Shown in pieces: positions 39,541 through 52,494 of a stretch of 64,000 bases of DNA. A program made the translations under genes and the position numbers. The DNA is taken from assembly GCF_037893015.1 (NCBI RefSeq), contig NC_133665.1:106111937-106175936 (forward strand), given 5' to 3'. The notes below the pieces were generated by a model. It saw only the letters and a program-made list of their open reading frames with translations. It ran no database searches and was not told where the DNA came from. This DNA is from Macrotis lagotis. Taxonomy: Eukaryota; Chordata; Mammalia; Peramelemorphia; Peramelidae. Position 1 is the first letter of the stretch. Every line of letters starts with the position of its first letter.

Positions 39541-40731
39541 AAGGGGGGACCTTTTACAGCTATACAAACAGTAAGACCAGTAGGATACTGGCATTTTTAA
39601 ATGGGCCTTTGCTTGGGATCATGAAAGGGGCAGTTCAAATGAAGTCCAGAGACCAATCAATCTGCTCCCCTTTACTAGGTCTAACCTATTAATGTATCCT
39701 ATCTGTCGGGAGATACAGAGCAACAGGAAAAGCTTCACAGTTGCCCATCAAAACACAGGTTGTAATGTCAACAATGGCTGTCCATACATTTGATCTTTTC
39801 TCTGTAAATAGAAAGGTCAAACTCTTTTGAGTGAGTACAGGTCTCTTCCAAGAGGCTTGGTAACGTTTGGGGACTTATGAATATGGTAGAAGGTCATAAA
39901 CAGAGGAGAAGGATGACTATTTCTTGACTTTTCCTTCTCAAATTGGATACTATACTAGATCTCTTCCATCATAATGGCAAGCACTTTTGACAATACTACA
40001 CTATATCTTGTTCTATGTTATATTATTAGAGCTGATATTTTTTTAATCAGAGGGTCACTGCCAGTATTATTTCTGTCACTTCATATTTGGAAAAAAAACC
40101 TACATAGTAGTATTTTGCTCTAAAAAAATCAAATACATTTTCATCATCAAGAAACAAGCAGTGTGACCTTACATTCTTTACATCTTTCAGGCTATTGTGA
40201 AATGGACAAGATGCAGTCCACTGTTCAATACTGCTTGCTGACAGCCTGCCTGCTTCTACAACCCCCTTTTGAAGGATCCCCTTGCTTCATGTGCAGATGC
40301 CTCTTGTAAAGAGCCTATCCTTGCTGCAAGTAAGCACAGTGATAGTTACTGACACTCCCTCAGGGCCTTGTGTGTTGGCCCCTATGACACTCTCACAAAT
40401 GTTGGCAGCTTCTGCACCTATCTCCTCCATAAACACTGGTCCAACATTTGGCTCTCCTCCCTTGCTCTTTCTCTTTAGGACCACTCCTATCTTTCTTGTG
40501 GTACATTAATATATCAGTCAAAAATTCACAGATGACAAAACTCTAATGCTGCAGGTCAGGAATTTCTCTATTCCCCTTTATTGGACAGTTTCTTATTTTA
40601 TGACTAAGTCAGCTGTTTGTAAACAATCCCTATACATAGTAAAAGAACTAAGTATCTGTTGATTGACATATTCTGGTCTCTTTGTTGTGACAACTAAATG
40701 ACACTGGTTAAACTTCTTAAATTATCATCAG

Positions 40732-40896
40732 TGGGCAGCTAGGTGGTGTAGTGGATAAAGCACCGGCCCTGGGTTCAGGAGGACCTGAGTTCAAATCCAA
40801 CCTCAGACACTAATTACCTATCTGTGTGACCTTGGGCAAGCCACTTAACTCCAATTGTCTTGCAAAAAAAACAAAACCAAAAAAAAAAGCAAAAGA
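40732..40896 (+). mobile_element. tRNA-derived marsupial SINE with 13-bp TSD
   Basis: Head and body of the common family, with a shortened 'cagacactaattacctatct' region. Perfect duplication AAATTATCATCAG at 40719-40731 and 40897-40909. Confidence 0.93.
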
Positions 40897-41466
40897 AAAT
40901 TATCATCAGCATTATGTCATTTCTACAAATCATTTTCCATTTGTCTGTCAATTTCTTATTTAATAGTTCAGGATTGAATTGTTTCAATTGTTCATCATTT
41001 CCCCATTCTTCTTCTTGTACTTTACTAATTCTAATTCTAATTTTTCAAATCATAGTTTGATCACATACATATACCTGATTCTTGGAAAACTGTATCAATA
41101 CTCTTTTCCTGCTATTAAAATACAATCTATTTTGTTTTCTATATTAGTTAGTGCTCACCATGTCCAGTGTTTACCAGTTACTGAAGAAAGTGTTCATAAT
41201 ATAGGCACAAAGCTTCAGAGTCAAACACAAAGTCTGTGGCCTCATTTTTTCCCTGAAATATGCTATGCTTTTCTATTTATTCCACTCTTTTCTCACTTTT
41301 TCCTATTTTTCCATTAGAAATAGCTCTTTCATTCTTCAACAATCAATATTATTATATGAGAAGCAATTATTTTCATGGCAGTCTCTTTGTAAAAATTCAT
41401 CATTAATACTACAACATTCAATGACCAAATATACCAAGAAATACTTCTTGAAGTCTTTTAGTAGAT

Positions 41467-41639
41467 CAGGGCTGTCCAACCCTATTTTTTAAAGTTTTTA
41501 ATGAAACAATATACAATATATGTTGATGTGCCATTTAACTGAGAACTCTGTAGTAGCTCAGTTTAATTAAAGCATTTAGTAAACCCACAAGCAGACTGCA
41601 TAAAATTGCACTGGGGGGCCACATTTCGGATAGCCCTGC
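41467..41639. mobile_element. Possible hAT-type MITE
   Basis: The ends CAGGGCTGTCC and (inverted) CAGGGCTATCC form imperfect terminal inverted repeats of hAT style around a 150-bp non-coding AT-rich interior. I see no clear 8-bp duplication, so this is tentative. Confidence 0.4.
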
Positions 41640-41793
41640 AGCCGATGATAAGATCTACCCCCATCAACCCTTTCTTTGCCTTTCCTAGGAAACCTGAGCC
41701 ATTCTTTCATTTATATACAACTTTCTTTTCTCTCTTGATCATTTATAAGCAAGACTAGTAAAAGAGGGATAAAGTTGAAGAAAGTGAATTATT

Positions 41794-41999
41794 AGGGCAG
41801 CTAGGTGGCACAGTAAATAGAATGCCAGGCCTGGAGTAGTTTCAGATACTTACTAGCTGCATGATCCTGGGCAAGTCACTTGACTCTGTTTGCCTCAGTT
41901 TCCTCATCTGTAAAATGAGTAGGAGAAAGATATGGCCATGCACTCCAGTATCTTTGCCCCAAAAAAACCCCCAAATGATGTCACAGAGTCAGAAAGGTC
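41794..41999 (+). mobile_element. tRNA SINE, 'agtatctttgcc' tail subfamily
   Basis: Head 'gggcagctaggtggcacagt', then an internally shortened body, 'cagtttcctcatctgtaaaa', 'ccagtatctttgccccaaaa' and 'gatgtcacagagtcagaaag'. This matches the 3' part of the elements at 9357 and 11136. Confidence 0.75.
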
Positions 42000-42129
42000 T
42001 TTTATTGCTTTATTTTTTAAAATTAAATCGATAATATTTTCACATCATCCTTATTTCTGAATATAGCCCTCCCCCTCACAGAGAGCCATCCCCTAGAAAA
42101 AGAAAGGAAACAAAAGCAATTCAGTCAAA

Positions 42130-42162
<33 letters not shown>
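42130..42162 (+). repeat. (AC)n microsatellite
   Basis: Sixteen perfect AC units. Confidence 0.95.
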
Positions 42163-42163
<1 letters not shown>

Positions 42164-42944
42164 ACTGAGTTGGACCGTACCACATGCAGGGAAGCTTGTT
42201 TTCACTACCACTTTTTAGAATTTTAATTTTTAGACCTTTTAAATTCTAATTCCTGAGAGTGATCTTTCATTTACACTATTTTAGTCACTCTGTGTATTAT
42301 TCTTTTAATCCTATTTATTTCATCCTGAATCAGTTCATATATAGATTGACCTTTTGCTTCTGACCTTGACTTCCTCGGGAGTAGTACTGAGTCAAATAAA
42401 TGGCATGGACCATTTAGTCGCTTTTGCTTGAACGATTCTAAAATGAAGTCAAACCCCTTTCATAGTTCCACCTGTTAATTTCATGTCTTAGGCAGTTGTA
42501 GAGTCAAAAGGGGGAACTGCCTCTTTGGCCTTCATTTTAACCAACAAAAGAGGCTACAGAGAAGGAAGAGGAACCTGGGGAGACAATCCATCATGTTAAT
42601 TAGAAAGTTTATAGTCTAAACCATGGAAACTCGATGATCTGGAAGAGGAAATACTTATTCATCATGGTTCTAACACAAAGCTAGCAGATGGAATCACATG
42701 AAGGATGCCTAATAAAAAACAAAATCAAGTAAAACCAGTGTTTTCCAAAAATAAGATTCTCTGACTTTTCAGAGGTTCTAATTTCTTATCAGAAGCTAGA
42801 GCAGTATCTTGAAATTCAACCAGGATTAAGTTGAATTAAATGACCTCTTAGATCATACAAAATACTAAGACTCTATGAAGGAACAGAACATTGAGAAAGC
42901 AAGATTTTTTAAAGTTAGCATTTTATGTAGCACTATAAGATTCA

Positions 42945-43150
42945 AAAAGCACTTTTCATATATTAGCTCACTGGATCCTTACACTATCTAGCTGCAAGGT
43001 AGATGCTATGATTATTTCCATTTAACAGGTAAGGAAATTAAATTTGAGAGAAGTTCAGTGACTTTCCTAGAGTCCTATAGTTAGTATCTGAAAGAGTACC
43101 TGGGTCTTCCTGGTTCCAAATCTAACACTCAATCCACTGTACCACTTAAG
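42945..43150 (-). mobile_element. MIR-type SINE
   Basis: Reverse-oriented MIR features in order: 'tattagctcactggatcctt', 'aacaggtaaggaaattaa', 'gtgactttcctagagtccta', and a tRNA-like remnant ending 'caatccactgtaccac'. Diverged; no duplication is visible. Confidence 0.6.
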
Positions 43151-44109
43151 TGTTTTTTAATTTAATCTTGTGGTGCAACTCTGGGTGATTCACTGTTCTC
43201 TGGTAAATAGAAGCTAGAATCTCATAGACTGATTAATCAAAGTTTACAACTCAGGATTAGATCTTTTGTAGTAAGATAGTTCAAATTACTCAATTAGGGT
43301 AAAAAGATCAAAAGAGAAAAGAATAAATTCATTTGAAGTCACTCAATAAAAATTTAACAATTAACTTAACTGTATTTGTCCTTCAGGAGAATTCATCACT
43401 TTTTACAACTGACCACAAGGAGTCATGAGTGCTCGCTCTAAGTACCTGCAGTCTTATTTTTTTTTTTAAACAGAGGGGAGAAGAGAAGAAAATACTACTG
43501 AATAAAACATACACACTAAACTAATGAGCCAAGCAAGGAGGTACATTTAGAGAAACAAATCAAGTAAAAAAAGGACTTCCTGAGTAGATCATGCTGTATG
43601 GAGAGATCCCTTTTCACTTGAGTCAAACTCTTTAAATGAGATGGATACAAAGGCCTGAGGGACTTTCTGCATTTTAACCTGTTTCATAAACAGAAGAGAA
43701 ATTACTTCAGCATTGGCACATATGTAGAGTCTCTTTCCTTTGTACTGAACAGACATAGGAGGCAGGACAGGGAGAGAAGCTCAAGTAGCATGAAAAAGTC
43801 ATCAAAAACAAGGTTTCCGCACCAGTGCAAAAAGCCTCATCCAACACTCCCACTGAATAAGACACCAGCTAATCAGCATATCGATAAACTGGCCCAAACA
43901 ACATGACTCAGTAAGAGCACAAAGAATCTACATCCAAGAGTCATTTTTTTAGTATTTATCCAAGACTCCCAATGAACCAGCAGAAACCAAAGATTAGAGT
44001 ATCCTAAAATAAGTCATCTGATTCACAACTGAAAGAATATTAAAAACTGACAGCTTTTCCATTTGAAATGTTATACCCTCATAGCTAAAAATAAACCCTT
44101 TGCCAGCAG

Positions 44110-44900
44110 TACCAACTAAAGGATAAATTTTTTTAAATAAAATTTTTATAACTTTTTATATCACCTATATTTGTTTTCTTAACCCTTTCTCTCCCTAGCT
44201 CTTCCCAGAAAATAAAGAAAAAGGGAAAAGCTCAGCAAAACTAAACAGCATATATAATTATGTCACATTACACATATCAATATATAATAAATTCACTGTC
44301 TAACTTTCTAAGCTATCCTGTTTATCTCTGATTCCTTTCTGGCTTCCTTTTGTTCTCTTCTGTGAATTTCAGAAACATGTTTCAGGGACCCTCATTTTTC
44401 TTTCCTTTCTTTTTTTGGGGAAACTAATTTCCCTTTCTCCTACCCAAATTGAGTGAGAAAAAGAAAAACAATTTTAAGAAATTTACATAGTCAAGTCAAG
44501 CAAAACAAACATGCTTAGTCCAAAAATGTTTGTCTGATTCTGCAACTTGAGTTCATGAACCTCCTTGTTAGAAGTTAGGTAGCAAGTTTCATCATCAGTC
44601 TTCTGCATCAAATGGAGATCTTAATTAAGCCTTACAAGTTTTGTCTTCAGGCATCTCTTCCAGTTCTTTATTGTTAACAAATAGTACTGCTTTAAAGAGC
44701 TATGTACATCTGGATCTTTTTAATTCTTTGTAGGTTCTTTTTGGGACATGCTCGCCATGGCATCTCCAGGTCAATGGACATTACACAAGTAAGTAATATT
44801 CCAGGCAGAGTTCCAAGATGCTTTCCAATTCACAAGCTCCATATATAGTGCACCTGTTTCTTCATCACCATTCTAACACAATGATCACTTTTTCCAACAA
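44110..44900 (-). mobile_element. Diverged LINE 3' region (L1-like)
   Basis: Reads as a reverse-oriented L1-type tail: 'ctagctcttcccagaaaata', an internal CAAAAC-rich zone, and 'ccaattcacaagctccatat' near the right end, as in the ORF2 end of marsupial L1s. No open frame of note remains. Confidence 0.45.
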
Positions 44901-45612
44901 AAATAAAGAATATTTAACTGAGTCCAAAGTTGAATGTAATTTCTTTTTTAATTAAAATCCACAATATTGTACATTCTAACTATTCTTTAGGAGTTAATTG
45001 TGCTAGGTAGGGTCCATGCCAAGATTGAAACCAAGGGGAAGACATGCTTCAGCACACTAAGTCATTTTTCAGAAGCCCTCTTGCTTCGTGAGAGTTTTGG
45101 AAAAAGAGAGTATGCATCAGGGAAGAACTGCATCCTAGACCCAAATCATTCAGGTAGACAACAATGAAGGAATGTTAGCCACGATGTCAAGACCCTCCAA
45201 ATGTAGATTCAAGAATTCCCAGAATCTTCCTAATGTGTGGGAGCTTTTTAAGAGCCTCTCTGTGCCGAAGGAAGCAGAACATGTACACGATTGGCTCAGC
45301 CCATTTCAAGGATGGTTCCCATGATAAACTGATTACACTCATTCACCCTCTGGGGAACTCCAAGTCTCCACCGCATTCACCCATTTGCTGGCTGGGATCT
45401 CTACCAATCACCCCATCTCTCAGTCTTTGCCCCAGGCCTATAATGTCCTTTCTTCCTGTCTGCCTCTCACAGATCATTGGTTTTCTTCAAAGTCCAACAT
45501 AGAGGCCACCCTATCAAAGAGTCTCCCCCAATACCTTCAGTTCTTAGGACCTTTTCCCTCCATATTACTTTGTATTTACTCTATGTGTATGTGTATAAAA
45601 GGGATTATGTGT

Positions 45613-45644
45613 GTACACACACACACACACACATACATACACAC
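45613..45644 (+). repeat. (AC)n / (CATA) microsatellite
   Basis: Short AC run passing into CATA units. Confidence 0.9.
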
Positions 45645-45649
45645 CACCT

Positions 45650-47885
45650 CCACCCTGGAAGCAGAGCCCAACTTAAACACAGAGTTAAAAATCAAAAAAC
45701 AAGACCTAATCACAGAAAGTTATCATGACAGGGAAGATCAAAATACAAAATCAGAAGATAATATTACATCCAAAGCCTCAATGGAAATAATGTGAATTGG
45801 TCTTCGCCCCAAAAGGAATTTCTGGAAGAGCTCAAAAAGAATTTTAAAAGCCAAAGAGCACCATAAGAAAAGATTAATATAAGGGATTGATATAGAGGCA
45901 AGCAGAACCAGAAAAAATATAAATTAATATAATAATATAATGACATCAAAAGGCAGTAAAACTCTAATTATGTGACTACTATTGGCCCTGGAGAAGAGAG
46001 CATGAAACACACTTTCTATTCCTTGGGAGGAAGATGCTGAGGAAAAGGATCACTGTGTTATTTGATTTTGCCTAACTGCTTTTTCTTTGTCACAGGACAG
46101 GAAATGACTGATGTAAAAATAAAGGGTGCAGCCAGACCTTGGAAAAAAGAAAAGCCAAACAAGGGAGGTAGAGGAAAAAAAAATTGGATGCAATCATGAA
46201 ATCATGAAAAGAAAATTCAGCAGTTTGATAAAAGAGGCACAAAAAAAATGAAGAAAATAACACCTTAAAAAATAAGCCAAATAGTAAAAAGATGTACAAA
46301 AGAATTCCTTAAAAAGTAGAACTGATCAAATGGAAAAGGAGATATGAAAAGTTCACTGAAGAAAATTAAAAGTGGACAAATGCAAGCTTATGACTCCCAA
46401 AGATATCAAAAACATTGTAAAATATCTCATTATGGGGCAGAGGTAGGGAGGAAATTAACCTAGAAAACAGATACAGGAAAGAAAATTTAAGAATTATTGG
46501 ACTACCTAAATATCATGAACAATAAAGAGCGCCCAAACATATTTCAAGAAATTATCAAGGGAAAATTGCCCTGATATGTTAAAATCAGAAGGTAAAACAG
46601 AAATTGAAAGAATTCAATCACTTCCTGAATGAAATTCCAAAAGGAAAATTCCCAGGAATGTTATAGTGAAATTCCAGAGCTCTCAAAGAGAAATTATTGC
46701 AAGTAGCTAGAAAGAAACAATTCAAATACTGTGGAATCACAGTTATGTTAAACTAAGATAACAGCTCAAATATACCAAGAACTGAGCCAAATTTATAAGA
46801 ATGCAAGTCATTCCCCAATTAATAAATGTTCAAAGAACATGAAGAGGCAGTTTTCAAAGTAAGAAATAAAATCTATATATAGTCATGTGGAAAAATGCTC
46901 TAAATTACTGTGGATTAGAGAAATACAAATTAAAACAACTCTGAGGCACCACACCCTATCAGATTGGCTAATATGACATAAAAGGAAAATGACAAATGTT
47001 GGAAAGGATGTGAAAAAATTGAGACACTAATGCACTACTGGTTGAGCTATGAAATGATCCAACCATTCTGGAGAGTAAACTGGAACTACACTGAAAGGGC
47101 AACAAAACTGTACACACCCTTTGATCTAGTAATACCACTACTACTAGTATCTCAAAGAGATAAAATAGGAAAAGCACTTCTATGTACAAAAACATTTATA
47201 GGATTAGTTCTTTTTGAGGTGGTAAAGAAGTGGAAATTGAGGGAATGATCATTAATTGGGGAATTGCTGAACAAGCTGTGGTACAGGATTGTGATATAAG
47301 AAACAAGTTTTCAGTAAAACCTAGAAAAACATAGATGAACTGATATGAAGTGAAATGAGCAGAACCAGAAGAAATTTTTACATAGTAAAAGCAATAAGGT
47401 TGTAAGGTTGAACACTGTGAAAACTATTTTCTTTGGCATTTTTATTCATTTATTTAAGGCAATGGGGTTAAGAGTGACTTGCTCAAGGTCATACAGCTAA
47501 GTAAGTATTAAATGTCTGAGGCCAGATTTGAATGCAGGTCCTCCTGACTCCATCCACTGTGTCACCTAGCTATTTTCAACAATACAAAGATCCAAGACAA
47601 TTCTAAAGGACTTCTGATGAAAAATGATTTCTACCTCCAGAAAATAACTAATGTAGTCTGAATGTAGCTTGAAGCGTATTTTCTTCTTTATTTTTTTAAT
47701 CTGTGTTCTTTCACAATATGACTAATATGGAAATATGTTTTGCATGATTGTAAAACCTATATCAAAATTGCTTGCTTTATCCATGGGGAGAGACAGGAGG
47801 AGGAAAGGACTCGAAATTTTGAAAAAATGTAAAAAAATTGTTTAACATGTAATTGAAAATAAAATTAAATATTTTTTAAAAATTA
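45650..47885 (+). mobile_element. L1 with large internal deletion (ORF1 joined to ORF2 end)
   Basis: About 46490-46770 matches the RNA-binding part of L1 ORF1 (PDMLKSEG.. then ..RKKQFKYCGI). From about 46780 the sequence jumps to the C-terminal part of ORF2 (KCWKGCEKIETLMHYWL-like, then IQPFWRVNWNYTERATKLYTPFDLVIP). Endonuclease and reverse transcriptase, over 2.5 kb in an intact L1, are missing. The 3' UTR ends near 47885 in an A/T-rich tail. All frames are broken. The left boundary is uncertain, and a SINE sits inside the 3' UTR. Confidence 0.7.
47432..47569 (-). mobile_element. tRNA SINE inserted in the L1 3' UTR, with TSD
   Basis: Reverse-oriented copy with a partly deleted head ('ctccatccactgtgtcacct'). 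Duplication CTATTTTC at 47424-47431 and 47570-47577, splitting the L1 3' UTR. Confidence 0.82.
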
Positions 47886-48851
47886 AATACAGTTGGAAAA
47901 GTAAACAAGAACCAAATCTTTTAGGCTTTTAACATGTCAGTCTGAGAAGTTTGTATTTCATCCTGAGGTCACTGTCACTGAAAATTTTCCAAATACCTAT
48001 GCATAAAGAAAACATCCTCAGGAAGAATGGAAAATTGTGGGGGGAGAAAGAGAGGGGTATGATCAATGGGGCAGACACAGAGGGGAGGAAATCAAAGGGA
48101 CAAGCTGAGATTGAAATGGTTGTGTAAAAGGACAAGAGTCACTATATGCTTTTTAGTTGAAGCAAATGAGGAAAGGAAGTGGGAAGATGCTGAGGTGATA
48201 GAAGAGTATATTTTAATGAGCTCAATGTTCTGAGTGAATTATGAGAGGCAGGCCTTCAACACCAAGGATATGTAGTTCCTGTCCAAGTACAGAGTTCGAG
48301 GCAGTTAATCCTGATTGACTTTACTGATAATAAAGACAAGATGTGGACCTGCCACTGTGATGAGAAGGAATGTGGAGAGTCAACCAAAGAGAGGAGAGCA
48401 GCAGATTACCCTCTTGGTAGCACCTGAGTGAACACCTGTACTGCTTTTTCCACACAGGCAGGGGGAAGGGCTGAGTGGTGGGGACAGAACAATTGAAAAG
48501 ACTCAACAGATGGGCCCATTGTATAGCTGAACTGGCAAACTGTGAGGTTCAGTGAGAGGGAAGCAGTGGGGACAATGAGTATGGGGAAGACATTGTAGTT
48601 GGTGAGTTCCTGAAGGGCATTTTCAGGTACACTTCTGGTCAGAGCAATCCAAAATTAGAATGGGTTAATAATTCAAGAGGCAGTAGACTCCCTTCTTCCT
48701 GAAGGTGTGTACACAAAGGTTGGATGATGGTCTGTCAAGGACCTCATGTAAGGGATTTCTATTCAACAAAGTATTGGATAGAATATACTCCAAATCTGAA
48801 ATTTTGTAATTCTAAGTAGCATAGTCAGATAGGTACAATAAAACTATTTAA

Positions 48852-48892
48852 ATTAATAATAATTAATAATAATTTAATTAAATTAAATAATT
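48852..48892 (+). repeat. AT-rich TAAT/AATTA simple repeat
   Basis: Interspersed TTAATAATAA and AATTAAATT units, self-complementary in places. Confidence 0.8.
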
Positions 48893-49783
48893 AGAGAAGG
48901 GAATGCCATTACAACCATGCAAACAAAAAGTTTTTTGTGGAATTTTATGGACCAAAGCAATTAATATTAATGGTTGGTATGCCATAATACATAACCAGAG
49001 TATGATCAAATATCTGAAGTGTTATGAAATTCTTAAAATGAAATTTAAGTTTCTTTTATTTTAAAAAAACTATATCACATGGCAATACTGTCCTGGAGAA
49101 AAGAAGGATATTATAAGAAAACTAAGCATTAAATAATGCTGGAACTCCCCAAAAGTTGATAATTACTGTCCTATGAACATGAACACTTTCCCCTGACTTC
49201 CTCATATGAAGCCAGAGCAGACTTGAAATTAAAAGGACCTGGAAAAATAATTTTAAAATTCACATTTGTCTGTCCTTGTTGGAGTTTATAATCTACAAGT
49301 CCTTACATGAAATACTACTCATTTATAAGTTGCTTGAGATCCCCCCCCACTCTTGTTTTACAGGTTTGCAAGCCCCCCTGGAGAGAAATTCCTCAAGTAC
49401 TGGCACACAGTCCCAAAGCTGGGGCAGACAGAGGACTGGGTTCCTGCTAATACTAGGACATGCCCTTCTCTGGAGGGTCCTGATAAAAGAAAAGCAACAA
49501 AGGGATCCTCAAGACCTGAGGCCTGAATCAACAGAGAAGGAAGCTACCAGGAAGAGTCTTTATACTTAAGTTGATCTAAAACATGGGAATCCACATGAGT
49601 GAATCACCAGTCCCTAAAAACAGATCCTAGAGATGCCTCATCAGAAGCCTCCAAGAAAACATGAAGGTATTTATATTAAGGGTGTCTGGTTTTCAAAGTT
49701 ACATGGACTAACAACTTTTTGACTTCTGAGTCTGTTTTGTTACTTGCAAAATGAGATAATGAATAGACCAAAATGGCAACCAC

Positions 49784-50000
49784 TGAAATGCAGCTAGGTG
49801 ATATGGTACATTAGGCTACATTTGAATTCTACTGCAAACACTTGTTAGATGTGTGATTCTGGACAAGTCACCTAACCTTCCTTAGTTCAGTTTCCCCATC
49901 CCCATCCCCATTCCCCAAATGAAGACAATATGGCACCTATCTCATGGAATTGTTGCAAGAACAGATGAGATAACACATGTATTTCACTATATAAATGTTA
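49784..50000 (+). mobile_element. CORE-SINE with tRNA-like head
   Basis: Degenerate head 'gcagctaggtgatatggtac', core 'attctggacaagtcacctaa', 'cagtttccccatccccatcc', then a MIR-type end '...cactatataaatgttagcta'. Confidence 0.65.
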
Positions 50001-50029
50001 GCTAATCCCTTAAAAAAAACTTTCATTTA

Positions 50030-50945
50030 GACACTATCATCCTCTCAAACTATCATCCTTTATCTCCCCTCCTTTTCTCAGCCAAATTCCTGAAAAAAAG
50101 TATCTAGACTCCTTGTCGTCTTGCTCACTCCTCAACCCTCTGCTTTCATCACTCAAATGAAAATATTCTCTCCAAAATTACCAAAGATCTCTTAACTGCT
50201 AGATGATGGTTCTTTTTCACTCATTCTTGACCTCTCTTGCATGTAACAGTGCTGACCACCCTCTTTTCCCTAGTTGTTCTTTCCAGGTTTACCTCCTGTC
50301 TTCTCAGACTTTCTGTTGGTTCAACACCCATCTCAGCATATCACCCCACCCAAGTCCTTTCCTCCTTCTCCATTCTTTCCTGGCAACCTCCTCAGCTTCC
50401 CTAGATTTCACTACCATCTGTATTATGCAGATGACTATGTCCAGATGTGTCCCCTCACTCATCTGTCAAATTATCTTTTTGAAGTACTAGTCTGACCATG
50501 TCACTCTATTTGATCACCTCCAGTAATTCCCTATTATCTCCATGAATGATTCTAAAAACCCTCTGGCTTCTAAAGCCTTTCCTTTGTTCCAGTCCTCTTC
50601 TATCTCAGACCCCACAGTCCCATGAACTCTCCAAAGTTATGCTTTGGGCTGCCTCTTTGCTCTTCCTCAAACATAATGCCCTCTTCTCCAGACCCTGCCT
50701 CTGTCTCTGGAGCTCTTTCCCCCTCCTCAGCTCTGCTTCCCAGACTCACCTTCAGCAGGAAGCCTTCCCAATCCTCCTTCCCTCTCAGCCAACCAGTCTG
50801 TCCTATGTTGGTCTTGTTTGTACAGAGCTGATTGCTGTCCCCCTCATTGGACTCTTGAGCTGTTTTCATTTTTCATTGTATCCTTAGTACTCAGATCAGT
50901 TCCTGGGTCATAAAAGGCATTTAAATACTTGCTGACTACTAGGAA
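50030..50945 (+). mobile_element. L2-type LINE 3' portion
   Basis: Pyrimidine-rich LINE sequence with typical L2 blocks in order: 'gtgctgaccaccctcttttc', 'ctgaccatgtcactctattt', 'aatccctattatctccat'-like text and the tail 'atccttagtactcagatcag' followed by 'aaaaggcatttaaatacttg'. Open frames within it are chance or relic. Confidence 0.65.
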
Positions 50946-51009
50946 AGACCAACATTCAGAGCACCACCACAAAGCAGTCTGCTATTCTGTTGGTTCAAGA
51001 GCCATTTTG

Positions 51010-51650
51010 TTTTCTGTAGGCTAATTTTTTTTTCAATCAACAAGTCTTGCCTTCTACCCTACTCCCAACCCCAACACTGAAAAAGTTAAGGCAAGAAAAA
51101 CAAACCCCATTACAATCATGTATAGTTGAACAAAACAAACCAAAAAAAAAAAATACCTAACATCTCAAACTTTACTCTGAGTCTGTCCCCCCTGTCAGGA
51201 GGTGGATAGGATGTTTTATTCAGAGTCCTCTATAAATCATGTTTGCTCATTGCATTAATCAGAGTTCTCAAGTCTTTCAAAGTTGTGTGTTTTACAATAT
51301 TGCTTGGGACAGAGAGGTGACACAATGGATAATGCTGATCTGGAGTGTGGAAGACCTAAATTCTAATCCTATCTAAAATGCTTACTAGCTGAATGATTGT
51401 GGGCATCACTTGACTTAGCTTTATCCTTAGCTTCAGTTTCCTCATCTGCATAATAGTAATGTATTTGTATATGTAGATCCTCTTTGGGTCACCTAGCAGC
51501 AGTCTTATTGGATTCTGGAGGCTTATCCAGTTGAATAGGTTTCTGGACACAATCACAAACTGCTCTCCAAAATGGCAGGGCTCATCAAGAACCACAATGA
51601 AAATTCTTGTCAAACACAATCATAGCAGAACTTCTTGCACAAGTTTTCCA
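51010..51650 (-). mobile_element. Diverged LINE (L1-like), split by a SINE
   Basis: Left part (51010-51300) has a T-run start, a CAAAAC-rich stretch and 'gaggtggataggatgtttta'; right part (51465-51650) contains 'cacaaactgctctccaaaat', as in reverse-oriented L1 ORF2. A SINE at about 51305-51460 separates them. Confidence 0.45.
51305..51460 (+). mobile_element. CORE-/tRNA-SINE copy
   Basis: Head 'gaggtgacacaatggataat', diverged B-box region, 'gattgtgggcatcacttgac' and 'agtttcctcatctgcataat'. Old copy within an older LINE. Confidence 0.55.
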
Positions 51651-52364
51651 AAAGAGAAGAAACTTAGTTCATGATGACAATTCCATTTTTGCTACAAGAA
51701 TGTGGCAACAGTTCATTGATACTCTGAAGAATCTCATTTCTAATGATGGAAATTTAGAGTAAGAGTTGGCAACAGAAGAAAATCTACCACAGTCAAATAG
51801 GACATTCACTTGGTCAAGGGTGAGAACAACTAATCCCCTTTCCTAGAAATAGTTCCACTGTAGCCTGATCAGCAGTAAAACCTGAAGATTTTAAAAGGAA
51901 CTCAGACCAAAATACAATTTGTTTGTATGGCCACATCTCCTGAATTATTACAAATCAGCACTTGCTGAAATAAATCCACTGTCATCATTTAATCTTATCT
52001 CCCATGATGTGACTGATCTCTACAGATTTTGCAAAATATGAACAACTTCTGAACTCATTTTAAACAGATCACTGGACAAAACTGGAAATCTGCTAGCCTT
52101 CAAAGTCCAGCTGCAGCCAATACTAAAAAAGGTGAAAAAAGTAGAGCTAGCTACTACTTCTCCCTCCAAAATCCAATCATTCTTCATCAACCAGCTTCCT
52201 CTAACTTGGCACCTGACATGGGGGGGGGGGGGTACTCGTGTAATTTGAGAGTTGGAAATCTCAGTCACTTAAATCCAACCCATACACACTTACAAGAACC
52301 CCTAGGATCAAATAACCAAAAATTATTGTCTAACTTCTATTTAAAAACTTAAAAGGGAGGCAAA

Positions 52365-52494
52365 CTTGGGTTGCTCAGTGGAAAGACCACCAGCCCTGGA
52401 GTCAAAAGAATCTGAGTTCAAAAGTGACCTCAGACACTTACAAGCTGTGTAACCCAAGGCAAGTCACCTAAACCTCCAAAAATTAAAAAAAAAA
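52365..52494 (+). mobile_element. tRNA-derived SINE, diverged
   Basis: Head 'gttgctcagtggaaagacca', 'cctggagtcaaaagaatctg', 'gaccctcagacacttacaag'-like body and an A-rich end. No duplication recognised. Confidence 0.7.
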
